64,000 nt of DNA, taken from the NCBI RefSeq assembly GCF_000226565.1, contig NC_016041.1, positions 1,550,001 through 1,614,000 of the forward strand, written 5' to 3'. Position 1 is the stretch's first letter. The number at the start of each line of letters is the position of its first letter. This document shows, piece after piece, positions 55,015 to 64,000 of the stretch. Under the pieces are notes generated by a model that did not search any database, was not told the DNA's origin, and saw only the letters and a list, made by a program, of their open reading frames with translations. The position numbers were made by a program, and so were the translations under genes. The DNA comes from Glaciecola nitratireducens FR1064. GTDB taxonomy: Bacteria > Pseudomonadota > Gammaproteobacteria > Enterobacterales > Alteromonadaceae.

Positions 55015-57120
55015 TTATTTAACCTTCATGCCAGGCTTGGCGCCATCGTGCGGCTCCAGAATAAACAAGTCACTGCCGCCAGGTCCTGCAGCTAAAACCA
55101 TTCCTTCTGACATACCAAATCGCATTTTTCTAGGCGCTAGGTTTGCAACCATGACGGTCATTTTGCCGACTAAATCTTCTGGCTGATAGGCAGACTTAAT
55201 GCCAGCAAAAACTTGCTTAGTTTCACCGCCCAAATCAAGCTCTAAGCGTAAAAGTTTATCGGCTTTTTCAACGTGTTCAGCTTTTGCAATGCGGGCAACT
55301 CGTAAATCAATTTTGGCGAAGTCTTCAAAGCTGATTGTTTCAGCAATTGGATCGCGCTCGAGGGGCGATAAGCCATCATCAACAACAACATTCACATCCT
55401 TTGCTTTAGCGCTTTTTTTGCTATCAGTTTTAGGTGTATCGGCTTTGGGTAAACCTAAGTTATCTTTTGAATCCTCGATAATCGCATTCACTTTGTCCAT
55501 TTCAACTCGCTGTAGCAAAGCTTTAAATTTGTTAATCGGCTGCCCTAACTTAAGTTCTTGTGCGCTTGCCCAAGTAAACTCGTCGTTTAAGAATGCTTGC
55601 GCTTGTTCGGATAGTTTCGGCATCACCGGCGTGAGATACACCACGAGTATTCTGAAAAGGTGAATACCCATCGAGCATACGTCATGCGTTAGCGTCTGTT
55701 TGGACTCATCTTTAACCGTTACCCAAGGCGCTTGAGTATCAATATATTGGTTGGCTTTGTCTGCAAGCGCCATGATGTCCCGCATTGCTTTGTGATAATG
55801 ACGCGCTTCAATATAGCCAGCAATCGTTTCGCTCGCATTTTGAAACTCAGCCAATAATTCAGGAGCCTCTATGTTGTCAGATAACTTTCCATCAAAGCGC
55901 TTGGTTATGAAGCCTGCGCAGCGACTTGCGATATTAACCACCTTGCCCACTAAGTCTGAATTGACTTTTAACACAAAGTCTTCAAAATTTAAGTCGATGT
56001 CTGTAACTGAATCATTCAGTTTAGAGGCGAAGTAGTAACGTAAATACTCTGGATTCAAATGCTGCAAATAGGTTCTTGCTTTAATGAATGTGCCTGTCGA
56101 TTTTGACATCTTTGCACCATTGACCGTCACAAAGCCGTGAATATTGACGCCAGTCGGTTTTCTAAAACCTGCACCCTCAAGCATTGCCGGCCAAAATAAA
56201 CAATGGAAGTAGGTAATGTCTTTGCCTATAAAGTGATAAAGCTCAGTATCCGTGTTTGTTGCCCAGAAAGGAGCATCATCAATTCCGTTGCTCTCACAGA
56301 AGTTTTTAAAGCTAGCCATGTACCCTACAGGCGCATCTACCCACACATAAAAGAACTTGCCAGGCGCATTTGGAATTTCAAAGCCAAAGTAGGGCGCGTC
56401 ACGGCTAATATCCCACTGCTGTAGGCCTTTTTCGAACCATTCTTCTAGTTTATTCGCCATTTCATTTTGAATAGCGCCAGAACGTATCCATCCCTTGAGC
56501 ATGCTTTCAAATTTAGGCAAATCAAAGAAATAATGCTCGGAGTCTCTTAAGATAGGCGTTGCACCAGATACCACTGAGCGCGGGTTGATAACCTCTGTTG
56601 GATCGTAGGTTGCACTGCACACGTCGCAGTTATCGCCATTTTGATTTTTAGCGCCACAGCTCGGGCAATCACCCTTGATAAAACGGTCTGGCAAAAACAT
56701 TTCTTTTTCAGGATCATATAACTGGCTGATGACGCGTTTGCTTATATAGCCGGCTTCATCTAAACGGTTATAGACTAATTCACAAAGTTCCTTGTTTTCT
56801 TCAGAATGAGTCACATAATAGTTGTTATAGTCTACGTGAAAATCTATCAAATCTTGATGATGTTCAGTGCGTGTCCGCTCAACCATTTGTTCCGGCGTGA
56901 TCCCTAGTTCTTGGGCTTTGAGCATCACGGGTGTACCATGCGCATCGTCTGCACAAACGCTGTAACATTCGTGACCGCGCATACGTTGGAAGCGCGCCCA
57001 TATGTCCGTTTGAATATGTTCTAAGAGGTGACCTAAGTGAATAGAGCCATTTGCATATGGCAAGGCACTAGTAACTAGTATTCGACGCTTTGGAGCAGGT
57101 TGTGCTGAAGTAGTAGACAT
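55015..57120 (-). CDS. metG: Methionyl-tRNA synthetase
   Basis: MetG charges initiator and elongator tRNA-Met. The 701-residue protein has the HIGH motif in [17 protein letters not shown], a zinc knuckle [17 protein letters not shown] near residue 145, KMSKS loop [15 protein letters not shown], and a C-terminal EMAP-type tRNA-binding domain beginning [14 protein letters not shown] near residue 600. Between the anticodon domain and this one is a low-complexity Lys/Asp linker. It is divergent from mrp, a classical pairing. Confidence 0.98.
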   Translation of the reverse strand: MSTTSAQPAPKRRILVTSALPYANGSIHLGHLLEHIQTDIWARFQRMRGHECYSVCADDAHGTPVMLKAQELGITPEQMVERTRTEHHQDLIDFHVDYNNYYVTHSEENKELCELVYNRLDEAGYISKRVISQLYDPEKEMFLPDRFIKGDCPSCGAKNQNGDNCDVCSATYDPTEVINPRSVVSGATPILRDSEHYFFDLPKFESMLKGWIRSGAIQNEMANKLEEWFEKGLQQWDISRDAPYFGFEIPNAPGKFFYVWVDAPVGYMASFKNFCESNGIDDAPFWATNTDTELYHFIGKDITYFHCLFWPAMLEGAGFRKPTGVNIHGFVTVNGAKMSKSTGTFIKARTYLQHLNPEYLRYYFASKLNDSVTDIDLNFEDFVLKVNSDLVGKVVNIASRCAGFITKRFDGKLSDNIEAPELLAEFQNASETIAGYIEARHYHKAMRDIMALADKANQYIDTQAPWVTVKDESKQTLTHDVCSMGIHLFRILVVYLTPVMPKLSEQAQAFLNDEFTWASAQELKLGQPINKFKALLQRVEMDKVNAIIEDSKDNLGLPKADTPKTDSKKSAKAKDVNVVVDDGLSPLERDPIAETISFEDFAKIDLRVARIAKAEHVEKADKLLRLELDLGGETKQVFAGIKSAYQPEDLVGKMTVMVANLAPRKMRFGMSEGMVLAAGPGGSDLFILEPHDGAKPGMKVK

Positions 57121-57240
57121 AGATGATTTTTAGTCAGTTTCACAAAATTTAAATATGCGCAGATGGTAGCCCAAACAATGTCAATTTGCATTACGTAATT
57201 GCTTGATTCGGGGTGTTTTACTGCGTTTAAGGAGCAATGC

Positions 57241-58374
57241 GTGTTTTTTTCGAGAAACAAACAGGAAAGAATTCAGGAAATTGAGCAAGCCATCGCCGGT
57301 TTTTATGCCATTGATGGGTTGCCAGCGAATGCCGATGCAATAGTGGCATTAGCCGATCGTGAAAAGTATGAAGCCGGCAAAAAACAAAACATAGAGATCA
57401 GTTTAGGGTTTACAGTGAAAAGCACACTGGAAGCGTTGAAAAACAAATTGCGGCAGAGCTTACCTGCGCTTGCCGAGTGTAAAATAGACGTTGTGTTTAA
57501 TGTCCCGATTACTGAAGCCAAATTACCGCCAATTCCTAACGTAAAGAATGTGATCGCAGTTTCTTCTGGGAAAGGCGGAGTGGGTAAGTCGGCAACCAGC
57601 GTAAACCTTGCATACGCATTGCAAAAAGAAGGGGCTCGCGTGGGTATTTTGGACGCTGATATTTACGGGCCGTCAGTGCCAATTATGCTGGGTAACCCTA
57701 AAGCCCATCCTGATAGTCAAGACAATCGCACCATGTATCCGTTGATGGTTGAAGGCATTGCTGCTAATTCTATTGGCTACCTAATTGACAGCGAGAGTGC
57801 CGCTATATGGCGCGGCCCTATGGCGACAAAAGCACTAAAGCAGCTGATTTACGAGACAAAGTGGCCACTGCTCGATTATTTGATTGTTGATTTGCCACCG
57901 GGTACGGGTGATATTCATTTAACGCTGTCACAGCAAGTTCCTTTGTCTGCAGCAGTGATAGTCACAACGCCGCAAACCATTGCTACAGCAGATGCTAAAA
58001 AAGGCATTGCGATGTTTGAAAAGCTGAATATACCGGTGCTCGGTATCGTTGAGAATATGAGTTACTTTGAATGTAAATGTGGCGAAAAATCGTATCCGTT
58101 TTCACAAGGCGGATCGCTTGCGTTAGCCGAGCAACATCGAATTGACGTTTTAGGTGAACTGCCTTTAAGTAACGATATTAGAGAGCATGCTGATAATGGG
58201 AAGCCAATAGTAAATGCGCTTGCTGAAAGCAGCGTCACCAGCATTTATCTGAGCATCGCCCGCAAAGTGTCGATAAAAGTAGGAACAACGTTACAGTCGC
58301 ATCAGCTGACTAGAGAGCAAAAAAACAGCTCGGCAAATAATGGCGTTAATATACAAGTAGTAAATAAAGAATAG
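57241..58374 (+). CDS. mrp: Mrp/ApbC family iron-sulfur carrier ATPase
   Basis: Mrp (ApbC) loads iron-sulfur clusters on target proteins. The 377-residue protein has an N-terminal MIP18-like domain without the usual Cys, then the deviant Walker A SSGKGGVGKSATSVNLAYAL near residue 107, LDADIYGPSVPIM, and the CxC-type cluster ligands in FECKCGEKSYPF. I chose GTG 57241 because AAGGAG lies six bases before it; an ATG 42 bp earlier is outside the ribosome-site spacing. It is divergent from metG as in E. coli. Confidence 0.95.
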   Translation: MFFSRNKQERIQEIEQAIAGFYAIDGLPANADAIVALADREKYEAGKKQNIEISLGFTVKSTLEALKNKLRQSLPALAECKIDVVFNVPITEAKLPPIPNVKNVIAVSSGKGGVGKSATSVNLAYALQKEGARVGILDADIYGPSVPIMLGNPKAHPDSQDNRTMYPLMVEGIAANSIGYLIDSESAAIWRGPMATKALKQLIYETKWPLLDYLIVDLPPGTGDIHLTLSQQVPLSAAVIVTTPQTIATADAKKGIAMFEKLNIPVLGIVENMSYFECKCGEKSYPFSQGGSLALAEQHRIDVLGELPLSNDIREHADNGKPIVNALAESSVTSIYLSIARKVSIKVGTTLQSHQLTREQKNSSANNGVNIQVVNKE

Positions 58375-58403
58375 CTAAGCGTTAAACTGCGGCTAATAGC
58401 TTG

Positions 58404-58432
58404 TTGCAACCTGCGTCAAGTGTGATCATAAT
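58404..58432 (+). promoter_or_regulatory. Promoter before dcd
   Basis: TTGCAA and CATAAT are separated by 17 bp, 51 bp before the dcd start. Both hexamers match sigma-70 consensus in four to five positions. Confidence 0.55.
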
Positions 58433-58482
58433 ACGGCACAGCTGATTTCAGCGTTAGATAACAAAGTTTGGGAAAACACAGC

Positions 58483-59082
58483 ATGCGTTTATGTGACAAG
58501 GATATTTACCGGTATATTCAAGAAGGGAAAATTAAAATTGACCCTACGCCTGATTATGATCAAATTAGCGGCGTGACGGTGGATGTTCGCTTAAGCAATA
58601 AGTTTAGAGTGTTCCAAGATCATGCAGCTCCTTACATCGACTTGAGCGGCGCAAAAGAAAGCGTTCAGAAAGCGCTTGATTCGGTAATGAGTGACGAAAT
58701 AACGATAGGTGAAAACGACTCGTTTTATTTGCATCCTGGGGAGTTGGCGATTGCCGTTACGCATGAATCAATTACCTTACCTGACAACATCGTAGGGTGG
58801 TTAGATGGTCGTTCTTCGTTAGCAAGATTAGGCTTAATGGTGCATGTGACAGCGCACAGAATTGACCCCGGCTGGTCAGGGCAAATTGTTCTGGAATTTT
58901 TTAATAGTGGAAAATTGCCGCTGGCGCTTAAGCCAAAAATGAAAATAGGTGCCATTAGTTTTGAAATTCTCAGCGGCAGTGCTGAAAAACCTTACAATGC
59001 TAGAGTTGACGCTAAATACAAAGATCAGGCCGGTGCAACAGCTAGCCGGATCAGTTCTGATGATAAAACTGTCAGAAAGTAA
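58483..59082 (+). CDS. dcd: dCTP deaminase
   Basis: Dcd deaminates dCTP to dUTP, the main source of dTMP precursors in enteric-type bacteria. The 199-residue protein has [37 protein letters not shown] with the catalytic Glu partner [11 protein letters not shown], and the C-terminal AKYKDQ segment. ATG 58483 gives the usual start MRLCDKDI; a TTG 15 bp earlier would add five residues. mrp-dcd order is also common in related bacteria. Confidence 0.96.
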   Translation: MRLCDKDIYRYIQEGKIKIDPTPDYDQISGVTVDVRLSNKFRVFQDHAAPYIDLSGAKESVQKALDSVMSDEITIGENDSFYLHPGELAIAVTHESITLPDNIVGWLDGRSSLARLGLMVHVTAHRIDPGWSGQIVLEFFNSGKLPLALKPKMKIGAISFEILSGSAEKPYNARVDAKYKDQAGATASRISSDDKTVRK

Positions 59083-59096
59083 AGTGCAAGATTAAC

Positions 59097-59780
59097 CTAT
59101 CTCGGCGGGTCAACTCTATCCGCTGAGCTTGCATTGATTCGATACCAACCAGCAATCGAGTAGCGGTCGCGTTGTGCAGGCAGTACTTCGTGAGGAAATT
59201 CTTCACTCAAAAAAATTGCTAGTGTGCCAAGCGCCGGCACAACCTTCAGCCCCTCAGTATCAAGCTCGTCTTTATAAAGAACTAATTCACCGCCATCGTC
59301 AATTTGCCAATCGGGATTCAGATAGGCAACAACCGACAAAATGCGATTAGCTTCGCCTTTAAAAGCATCTTTATGACGTTTGTAAAAGCAGCCAGCAGCA
59401 TAATGCGCAAAGTGACTTTCAAAAGAGAATAATCCTAAAAATAAGTGCCGATTTAGATATTTTTGCAATTGATTGGTCCACTCGAGCCATTGCGCGCCAG
59501 CGTCACTTTTACCCGTTATCCAACATATTTCATCTCGCCTTACAAAATCATTGCGCATATGTTCACGCATTCTGCCAATACCGGCTTCTATAAACGAGTC
59601 GGATGACATCGTAGTAACGTGGTGTAATAAATGGTTGGACAAATCAAGCGGCAGTGCGAAGGGCTGAATGCTGTAGCCTTTTTGTGTTAAATCAGTAGCA
59701 ACTTGCTCAAACAGCCTTTCATTTTGTTCTTCTATGAGTTGAACTGGCGTTTGAAGTTGATGAAGATTTACAACTTGCAT
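59097..59780 (-). CDS. 2OG-Fe(II) oxygenase, prolyl-hydroxylase type
   Basis: The 227-residue protein is a second 2-oxoglutarate/iron dioxygenase in this window. Iron ligands are His and Asp in YKRHKDAFKG and the distal His in EEFPHEVLPAQRDRYSIAGW, which also supplies the 2OG-binding Arg. YLNPDWQIDDGGELVLYKDE forms the usual strand pair. No signal peptide is seen. It converges on dcd with 14 bp between the stops. The target is unknown; bacterial relatives modify ribosomal proteins or translation factors. Confidence 0.85.
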   Translation of the reverse strand: MQVVNLHQLQTPVQLIEEQNERLFEQVATDLTQKGYSIQPFALPLDLSNHLLHHVTTMSSDSFIEAGIGRMREHMRNDFVRRDEICWITGKSDAGAQWLEWTNQLQKYLNRHLFLGLFSFESHFAHYAAGCFYKRHKDAFKGEANRILSVVAYLNPDWQIDDGGELVLYKDELDTEGLKVVPALGTLAIFLSEEFPHEVLPAQRDRYSIAGWYRINASSADRVDPPR

Positions 59781-59909
59781 AGGATAAACTTATGATTAAA
59801 AAAACATCTTTTACAGGTGAAAGTAGGGTTTGACAAGGAATATGTGCACGCTATTTGGATAAAACTCAGATAAAAACAAAATAACGGTGGAATTATACAA
59901 GGCAATCAA

Positions 59910-59920
59910 TATAATACGCG
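59910..59920 (+). promoter_or_regulatory. tRNA-Pro promoter -10 with GC-rich discriminator
   Basis: TATAAT at 59910-59915 is a perfect -10 element, followed by ACGCGC, the GC-rich discriminator typical of stringently controlled tRNA promoters. No strong -35 is evident. Confidence 0.55.
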
Positions 59921-59927
59921 CTTCGGT

Positions 59928-60004
<77 letters not shown>

Positions 60005-60222
60005 ATTACGAAGTGCCAAATAAAACGTCTTGTTTCCAAACTCATCCGCTCACATCACCTAAACCATCATGGTTATGCCTAATCTTATTATTTGATACAG
60101 CTCATATGAATCCGCAGGACAGGATTTAGCCCGTGTTAACTTAGAAAAAGCGGCTGTTGAATAGATTAAGTAAGTCGTTTATCCTACATCACTCACGTTT
60201 TCACTTCTTAATAAGCGAAAGT

Positions 60223-60987
60223 ATGAAACGATGTTCTAACATTTTCGTTGCTCTTTTTACCAGCATGTTGGTTTTTAGTGGCGACTGCCAGTCATTTAAA
60301 AATGAGCCTTCTCCAAGTTTAAACTTTGGTTATTCCGAGTTCGCGCCCTACACTTATACTGATGAAAATGGAATGGCGAGTGGAGAAGTCAGTAACATTA
60401 TTCGAAAAGTGGTGTCTGAGTCAGACTTTGAGTTCGAAGCTATTCCTGGACCGAATCGTCGCTTGTTCAGAAGTCTTGTGACAGACAACATTGACTTACT
60501 GATGGTTGTGCCCTTTGAACATCCGGATTCTCATAAACTAATATTTGGTGAAAAGGTTTTTGATATTCTGGAGATATCCGTTTTTTGGTTAGAAGGAAAT
60601 ACGCCGCCGATTAATTTGATGAGTCAACTACAAGGGAAACCTCTTATTACCATCGCTGGTTATAGCTACGGCGGCTTATTTAGGGGGGAAGGGGCATTGG
60701 TGACAACGGAACGCTTTAATTCGGAAAGTCATCCTCAAGCTTTAAAAGCGCTTTCTCTCGGGCGAGCACCATACCTATTGTCGTATCACAAGCCGGCCAT
60801 GTTTTATTTTGAACCAGAACCAAACGTGAAGTTAAGCTCCCATACGCTAGAAGTTCTCCCTCTCGTACTATCTATTCGACGCAGCTATCCGAATGCTGAA
60901 AAAGTGTTAAAAGAACTTGAAACGCGTTATGCAGCGCTATTTCCAGAGCGTTTCCTAGAATTAAACCCAAATTTGCCCAAAGACTAA
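60223..60987 (+). CDS. Periplasmic solute-binding protein (bacterial family 3 type)
   Basis: The 254-residue protein resembles polar amino-acid binding proteins of ABC transporters, also used as stand-alone sensors. It has a signal peptide (MKRCSNIFVALFTSMLVFSG; cleavage near residue 24). The typical LNFGYSEFAPYTYTDENGMASGEVSNIIRKV start (split as NFGYSEFAPYTYTDENGM and ASGEVSNIIRKV) follows, with a later KPLITIAGYSYGG. I chose ATG 60223 because the longer frame from 60157 lacks a coherent signal. No transporter genes follow; a histidine kinase does, so it may report ligand to that kinase. Confidence 0.78.
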   Translation: MKRCSNIFVALFTSMLVFSGDCQSFKNEPSPSLNFGYSEFAPYTYTDENGMASGEVSNIIRKVVSESDFEFEAIPGPNRRLFRSLVTDNIDLLMVVPFEHPDSHKLIFGEKVFDILEISVFWLEGNTPPINLMSQLQGKPLITIAGYSYGGLFRGEGALVTTERFNSESHPQALKALSLGRAPYLLSYHKPAMFYFEPEPNVKLSSHTLEVLPLVLSIRRSYPNAEKVLKELETRYAALFPERFLELNPNLPKD

Positions 60988-61159
60988 TTTGATTCAGTTT
61001 AATCCATATAGCTATTGAATTTTTTACAGATACTCCCTAGCACTGGATTGTTTACAAGCATCCAATTTCAGGATATAACTTATAGCCAAGATCGCTAATT
61101 AGTTAATAGAGAACGCTATCCCCAGCTACTTACCCAATGATCGCCTTTACAAATTCTTT

Positions 61160-64000
61160 TTGCCAACCTCATTGGCGACACTTTTTATTCTAATCGTTTT
61201 ATCAATGATATTTTTTAACAGAATGACCAAACAAGACGTAAATGACGGCGTTTGGTTGGATATGACGCAAGCTCTTAATAACGGTGAACAGAGGCTCAAT
61301 TCAGCATTAGAGAACTATCGAAAAGATCTTTTCATCCTCCACGATTCTCCGCCTGTTCTATCGTTTGAACAACAATACATAAGCGGCGCTTTACCAAATG
61401 AGCAAGCCGCGACTGAGGTGAATGAGCAAAAAGCTCAGCAAATGTTTATTGCTTTAATGAAGCAATCTCGAGAAATTGATCAGGTTCGACTTATTGACGT
61501 TCAAACGGGGCTTGAGCTAGTAAAAGTTGATCGGACTGTAAGTGGGCAGATCGTCGTTATTCAAAATCAACTTCAAGATAAAAGCGGTAGAGATTATTTT
61601 GAAATATCTAAAACTCTATTAGAAAACGAATATTACATTTCCGGTATAACGCTAAATCGCGAATTTGGTCAAATTGAAACGCCTATTATTCCGACCCTTC
61701 GTTTAGCCATGCCTGTGCGGGTAAACGAAGCGCCCCCCAAAACGATATTGATTGTAAATATCAACGCGCATCATTTATTAAGGGATTTGACGAAATCAAT
61801 CGATGGGCGTTTTCAGACATATCTGTTGAATGATAAGCAAGAATTTTTAATTCACCCAGACGCTGATGTTGCATTTAGGCAGGAATTTGACGGTGAAACA
61901 AACTTATCCATGTTTTATCGATTAAGCAAAGACGCTGACTCACGCTTTGGTATTATCACTGAGCAAAATACAGAAGAAAAATCCTATATTTACGCTGAAA
62001 AAAAGTTAGTTATTGCAAGTGAAGCTAAGCCCCTCATCTTTAATTTATTGCTCAGCATGGACACTCAGGAACGCAATGAATTAATCAAAGAGAGACGAAT
62101 AATTCAGACGATTTTCATTAGTGTGGTTGTTATCTTCTTAGTTGGTTTGCTTGTATTTTTTAATCTTTATATGAAAAGAAAGGCGCAACTAACGCGAGCT
62201 CAATCAGAGTACAAAGCCATTATTGAAGGCACAAATGATGCGATTATCAGTATCTCTGTTGCGAATAAAGTTACTACTGTGAACAACGCTGCTTTATCGT
62301 TATTCAGCAAAACACGCGGTGATTTCGAGAACAAGTACTTTGATGATTTCGTGTTCTTTCAGAACTTTTCAATGAAAAGCTTAATTAATGATGTGGTGTC
62401 ATCCAAAAAAGCGGTTTCAACTGACGTGGTTTATAGCAGTCCTAGTGGTGAAAAACAGTTAACGCTGAACGCGTCACCAGTTTCACTCAGCGATGGCGAT
62501 GTTGAAGGTGTCGCCGTGATTTTTAGTGACGTGACTGCGCGATTCGAAGCTAAGCAAAAAATTGAAACCACCAACCGCTCGCTAGAAGAGCAAGTTAGGC
62601 AGAGAACAAAAGAGCTAAACAAAGCGAAAAAGCAAGCGGAGGCAACGAGCCATACTAAATCCTCTTTTATCTCCAACGTTAGCCATGAAATGCGAACTCC
62701 ACTCAATGGCATTTTAGGAACATTAGAGCTTATTCGTGCGGAGGGGCTGAATGATAATCAGCTTGGTTATATGAATTTAACCGATATCAGTATTACCAAC
62801 TTATCAAATCTCATTAATGATATTTTGGACTTATCAAAAATTGAGGCCGGTAAGCTTGAGTTTCGACATGAAAATATTGACTTGCTTGCAACACTTGAAG
62901 ACACCGTCGCATTATTTCAACCTTTGACGGCAGCTAAGGGGGTGAAACTGCATCTTGATACTGCGGGTCTCGATATTCTCAATTATTATGGCGATGGCCA
63001 CAGAGTGAAGCAAGTGTTAAACAACTTGTTAAGCAATGCAGTCAAATTTACCGCAAAGGGTTCAATTGTTGTTGTTGCACGCAGTCAAATTGTCGGTAAG
63101 AGGATAAGTTTCGGGTGCAGCGTAATAGATACTGGGGTAGGTATTGCCAAAGTTAAGCACGAACAAATATTTGTTGCATTTGACCAAGGTGGTGTCAATA
63201 CAGCGCAAACTTATGGCGGAACGGGTTTGGGATTATCAATAACCAAACAGCTGTGCAAATTAATGGATGGAAAAATTTGGTTCACATCGGAGCAGAGTAA
63301 AGGTACCTGTTTCTCGTTTGAGATAAGTTCTGATGCTGGGGATTTATTAACTAGCAAGACCGCTCATAAAGACCCTCTTTTATTAGGCGGCCTGAATATT
63401 TTATTATTGCTCGATGACCAGCAAGAATATAGCATCGTGAGAGGAAATATCGAATCGATTGGTGGAAACTGCTTCAATGAAGTCGAATCAAATTGCGTTG
63501 ATATTATACTTGCTGATGAAAGTCTCCCTGACTTATCGATTATTCAGGAAAAACTCTTAGCAAAGTTTAATGGCGCAGCTGTTTGGCTCGACTACTGCTC
63601 TTCCGAAAATCGAGCTTTGCAAAGCTCTTCGCAGAACAAATCAGCGTTAACAAAACCATTTTTCATGACTAAATTCTGTGAATTACTGGCTCCTCATTTT
63701 CCGCAAAATAAAGCATTGCAGACTCTGTTTGCAAATTTGGAGTCTAAGATTGATCTAGCGTCTATCGATTTTTCGGGCATAGAAAAGGGTTTGATTTTAA
63801 TTGCTGATGATAACGAGATTAACCTAGCGATACTGCGCGGAATGCTCGAAGACACTCCATTTACTGTGTTTACTACTAAAAATGGGCAAGAGGTAATTGA
63901 TTTCTTAAATAAAACAAACAAGTCAGAGTTAAAAGTTGATTTGTTATTGTTAGATTGTAACATGCCGATCATGGACGGTTTTGAGTGTGTACATTTAATT
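61160..64000 (+). CDS. Hybrid sensor histidine kinase (3' end cut off)
   Basis: The reading frame runs from 61103 through the window end. Two membrane segments (PTSLATLFILIVLSMIFF; TIFISVVVIFLVGLLVFFNL near 62110-62165) flank a periplasmic sensor of about 300 residues with the Cache-like RLIDVQTGLELVKVDR. Then come a PAS domain (about 62200-62540), HisKA with FISNVSHEMRTPLNG (phospho-His near 62685), HATPase_c with NLLSNAVKF, DTGVGIAK and GGTGLGLSI, a short divergent receiver (about 63390-63700) and a second receiver starting LILIADDNEINL whose phospho-Asp is in LLLLDCNMPIMDG. No ATG is available upstream of the first membrane segment; TTG 61160 is the best guess. It follows the binding-protein gene. 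Confidence 0.9.
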   Translation, partial: MPTSLATLFILIVLSMIFFNRMTKQDVNDGVWLDMTQALNNGEQRLNSALENYRKDLFILHDSPPVLSFEQQYISGALPNEQAATEVNEQKAQQMFIALMKQSREIDQVRLIDVQTGLELVKVDRTVSGQIVVIQNQLQDKSGRDYFEISKTLLENEYYISGITLNREFGQIETPIIPTLRLAMPVRVNEAPPKTILIVNINAHHLLRDLTKSIDGRFQTYLLNDKQEFLIHPDADVAFRQEFDGETNLSMFYRLSKDADSRFGIITEQNTEEKSYIYAEKKLVIASEAKPLIFNLLLSMDTQERNELIKERRIIQTIFISVVVIFLVGLLVFFNLYMKRKAQLTRAQSEYKAIIEGTNDAIISISVANKVTTVNNAALSLFSKTRGDFENKYFDDFVFFQNFSMKSLINDVVSSKKAVSTDVVYSSPSGEKQLTLNASPVSLSDGDVEGVAVIFSDVTARFEAKQKIETTNRSLEEQVRQRTKELNKAKKQAEATSHTKSSFISNVSHEMRTPLNGILGTLELIRAEGLNDNQLGYMNLTDISITNLSNLINDILDLSKIEAGKLEFRHENIDLLATLEDTVALFQPLTAAKGVKLHLDTAGLDILNYYGDGHRVKQVLNNLLSNAVKFTAKGSIVVVARSQIVGKRISFGCSVIDTGVGIAKVKHEQIFVAFDQGGVNTAQTYGGTGLGLSITKQLCKLMDGKIWFTSEQSKGTCFSFEISSDAGDLLTSKTAHKDPLLLGGLNILLLLDDQQEYSIVRGNIESIGGNCFNEVESNCVDIILADESLPDLSIIQEKLLAKFNGAAVWLDYCSSENRALQSSSQNKSALTKPFFMTKFCELLAPHFPQNKALQTLFANLESKIDLASIDFSGIEKGLILIADDNEINLAILRGMLEDTPFTVFTTKNGQEVIDFLNKTNKSELKVDLLLLDCNMPIMDGFECVHLI

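Overview
The window is about 64 kb of a moderately AT-rich chromosome. It most likely comes from a marine gammaproteobacterium of the broad Alteromonadales/Vibrionales type. The evidence is the trp order E-G-D-CF-B-A with a fused trpCF and a Trp-rich attenuation leader, the divergent rnm-yciO pair as in E. coli, the truA-accD-folC-dedD-cvpA-purF run, the lpxH-ppiB/cysS block, the mltD-gloB/yafS block, and the close likeness of the housekeeping proteins to gammaproteobacterial families. Genus cannot be fixed from sequence alone.

Layout. 1-7.2 kb: the complete trp operon on the minus strand (trpA cut by the window edge) with leader peptide, attenuator and a shared divergent control region. 7.3-17.6 kb: a dense plus-strand run, rnm-yciO-scpA-scpB-rluB-truA-accD-folC-dedD-cvpA-purF, which couples rRNA processing and modification, chromosome condensation, malonyl-CoA and folate synthesis, and the first purine step. 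18-23.4 kb: a TauE/SafE permease next to a Tat-exported HisC-like aminotransferase, a Yip1-family protein, a LemA pair and a sugar acetyltransferase. 23.5-31.4 kb: a seven-copy 24-bp tandem repeat followed by an RND efflux operon with one fusion protein and two permeases. 31.5-33.6 kb: miaE and an unknown membrane protein.

33.6-39.6 kb is the accessory part. It holds an integron-cassette-like unit (small membrane protein plus attC-like end), a MAPEG protein, several long inverted repeats that look like mobile-element debris, a secreted NTF2-like protein, a lone type IV pilin-like protein followed by a 2OG-Fe(II) oxygenase, and a secreted His-tailed protein. 39.7-43.3 kb carries two tandem PhoA-type alkaline phosphatases, one a lipoprotein with a collagen-like stalk, behind a candidate PhoB site.

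43.5-59.8 kb returns to core genes: lpxH, ppiB, cysS, mltD, gloB, a yafS-type methyltransferase, recQ, an MFS carrier, a stand-alone Anbu proteasome homologue, metG, mrp, dcd and another 2OG-Fe(II) oxygenase. The end holds tRNA-Pro(GGG), a periplasmic solute-binding protein and a large hybrid histidine kinase that runs off the window.

No CRISPR array, phage, intact IS or biosynthetic cluster was seen. The most unusual elements are the orphan Anbu gene, the attC-like cassette region, the 24-bp repeat array before the RND operon, the Tat-exported aminotransferase beside a sulfite-exporter-like permease, and the membrane-rich insert in the first RND permease.
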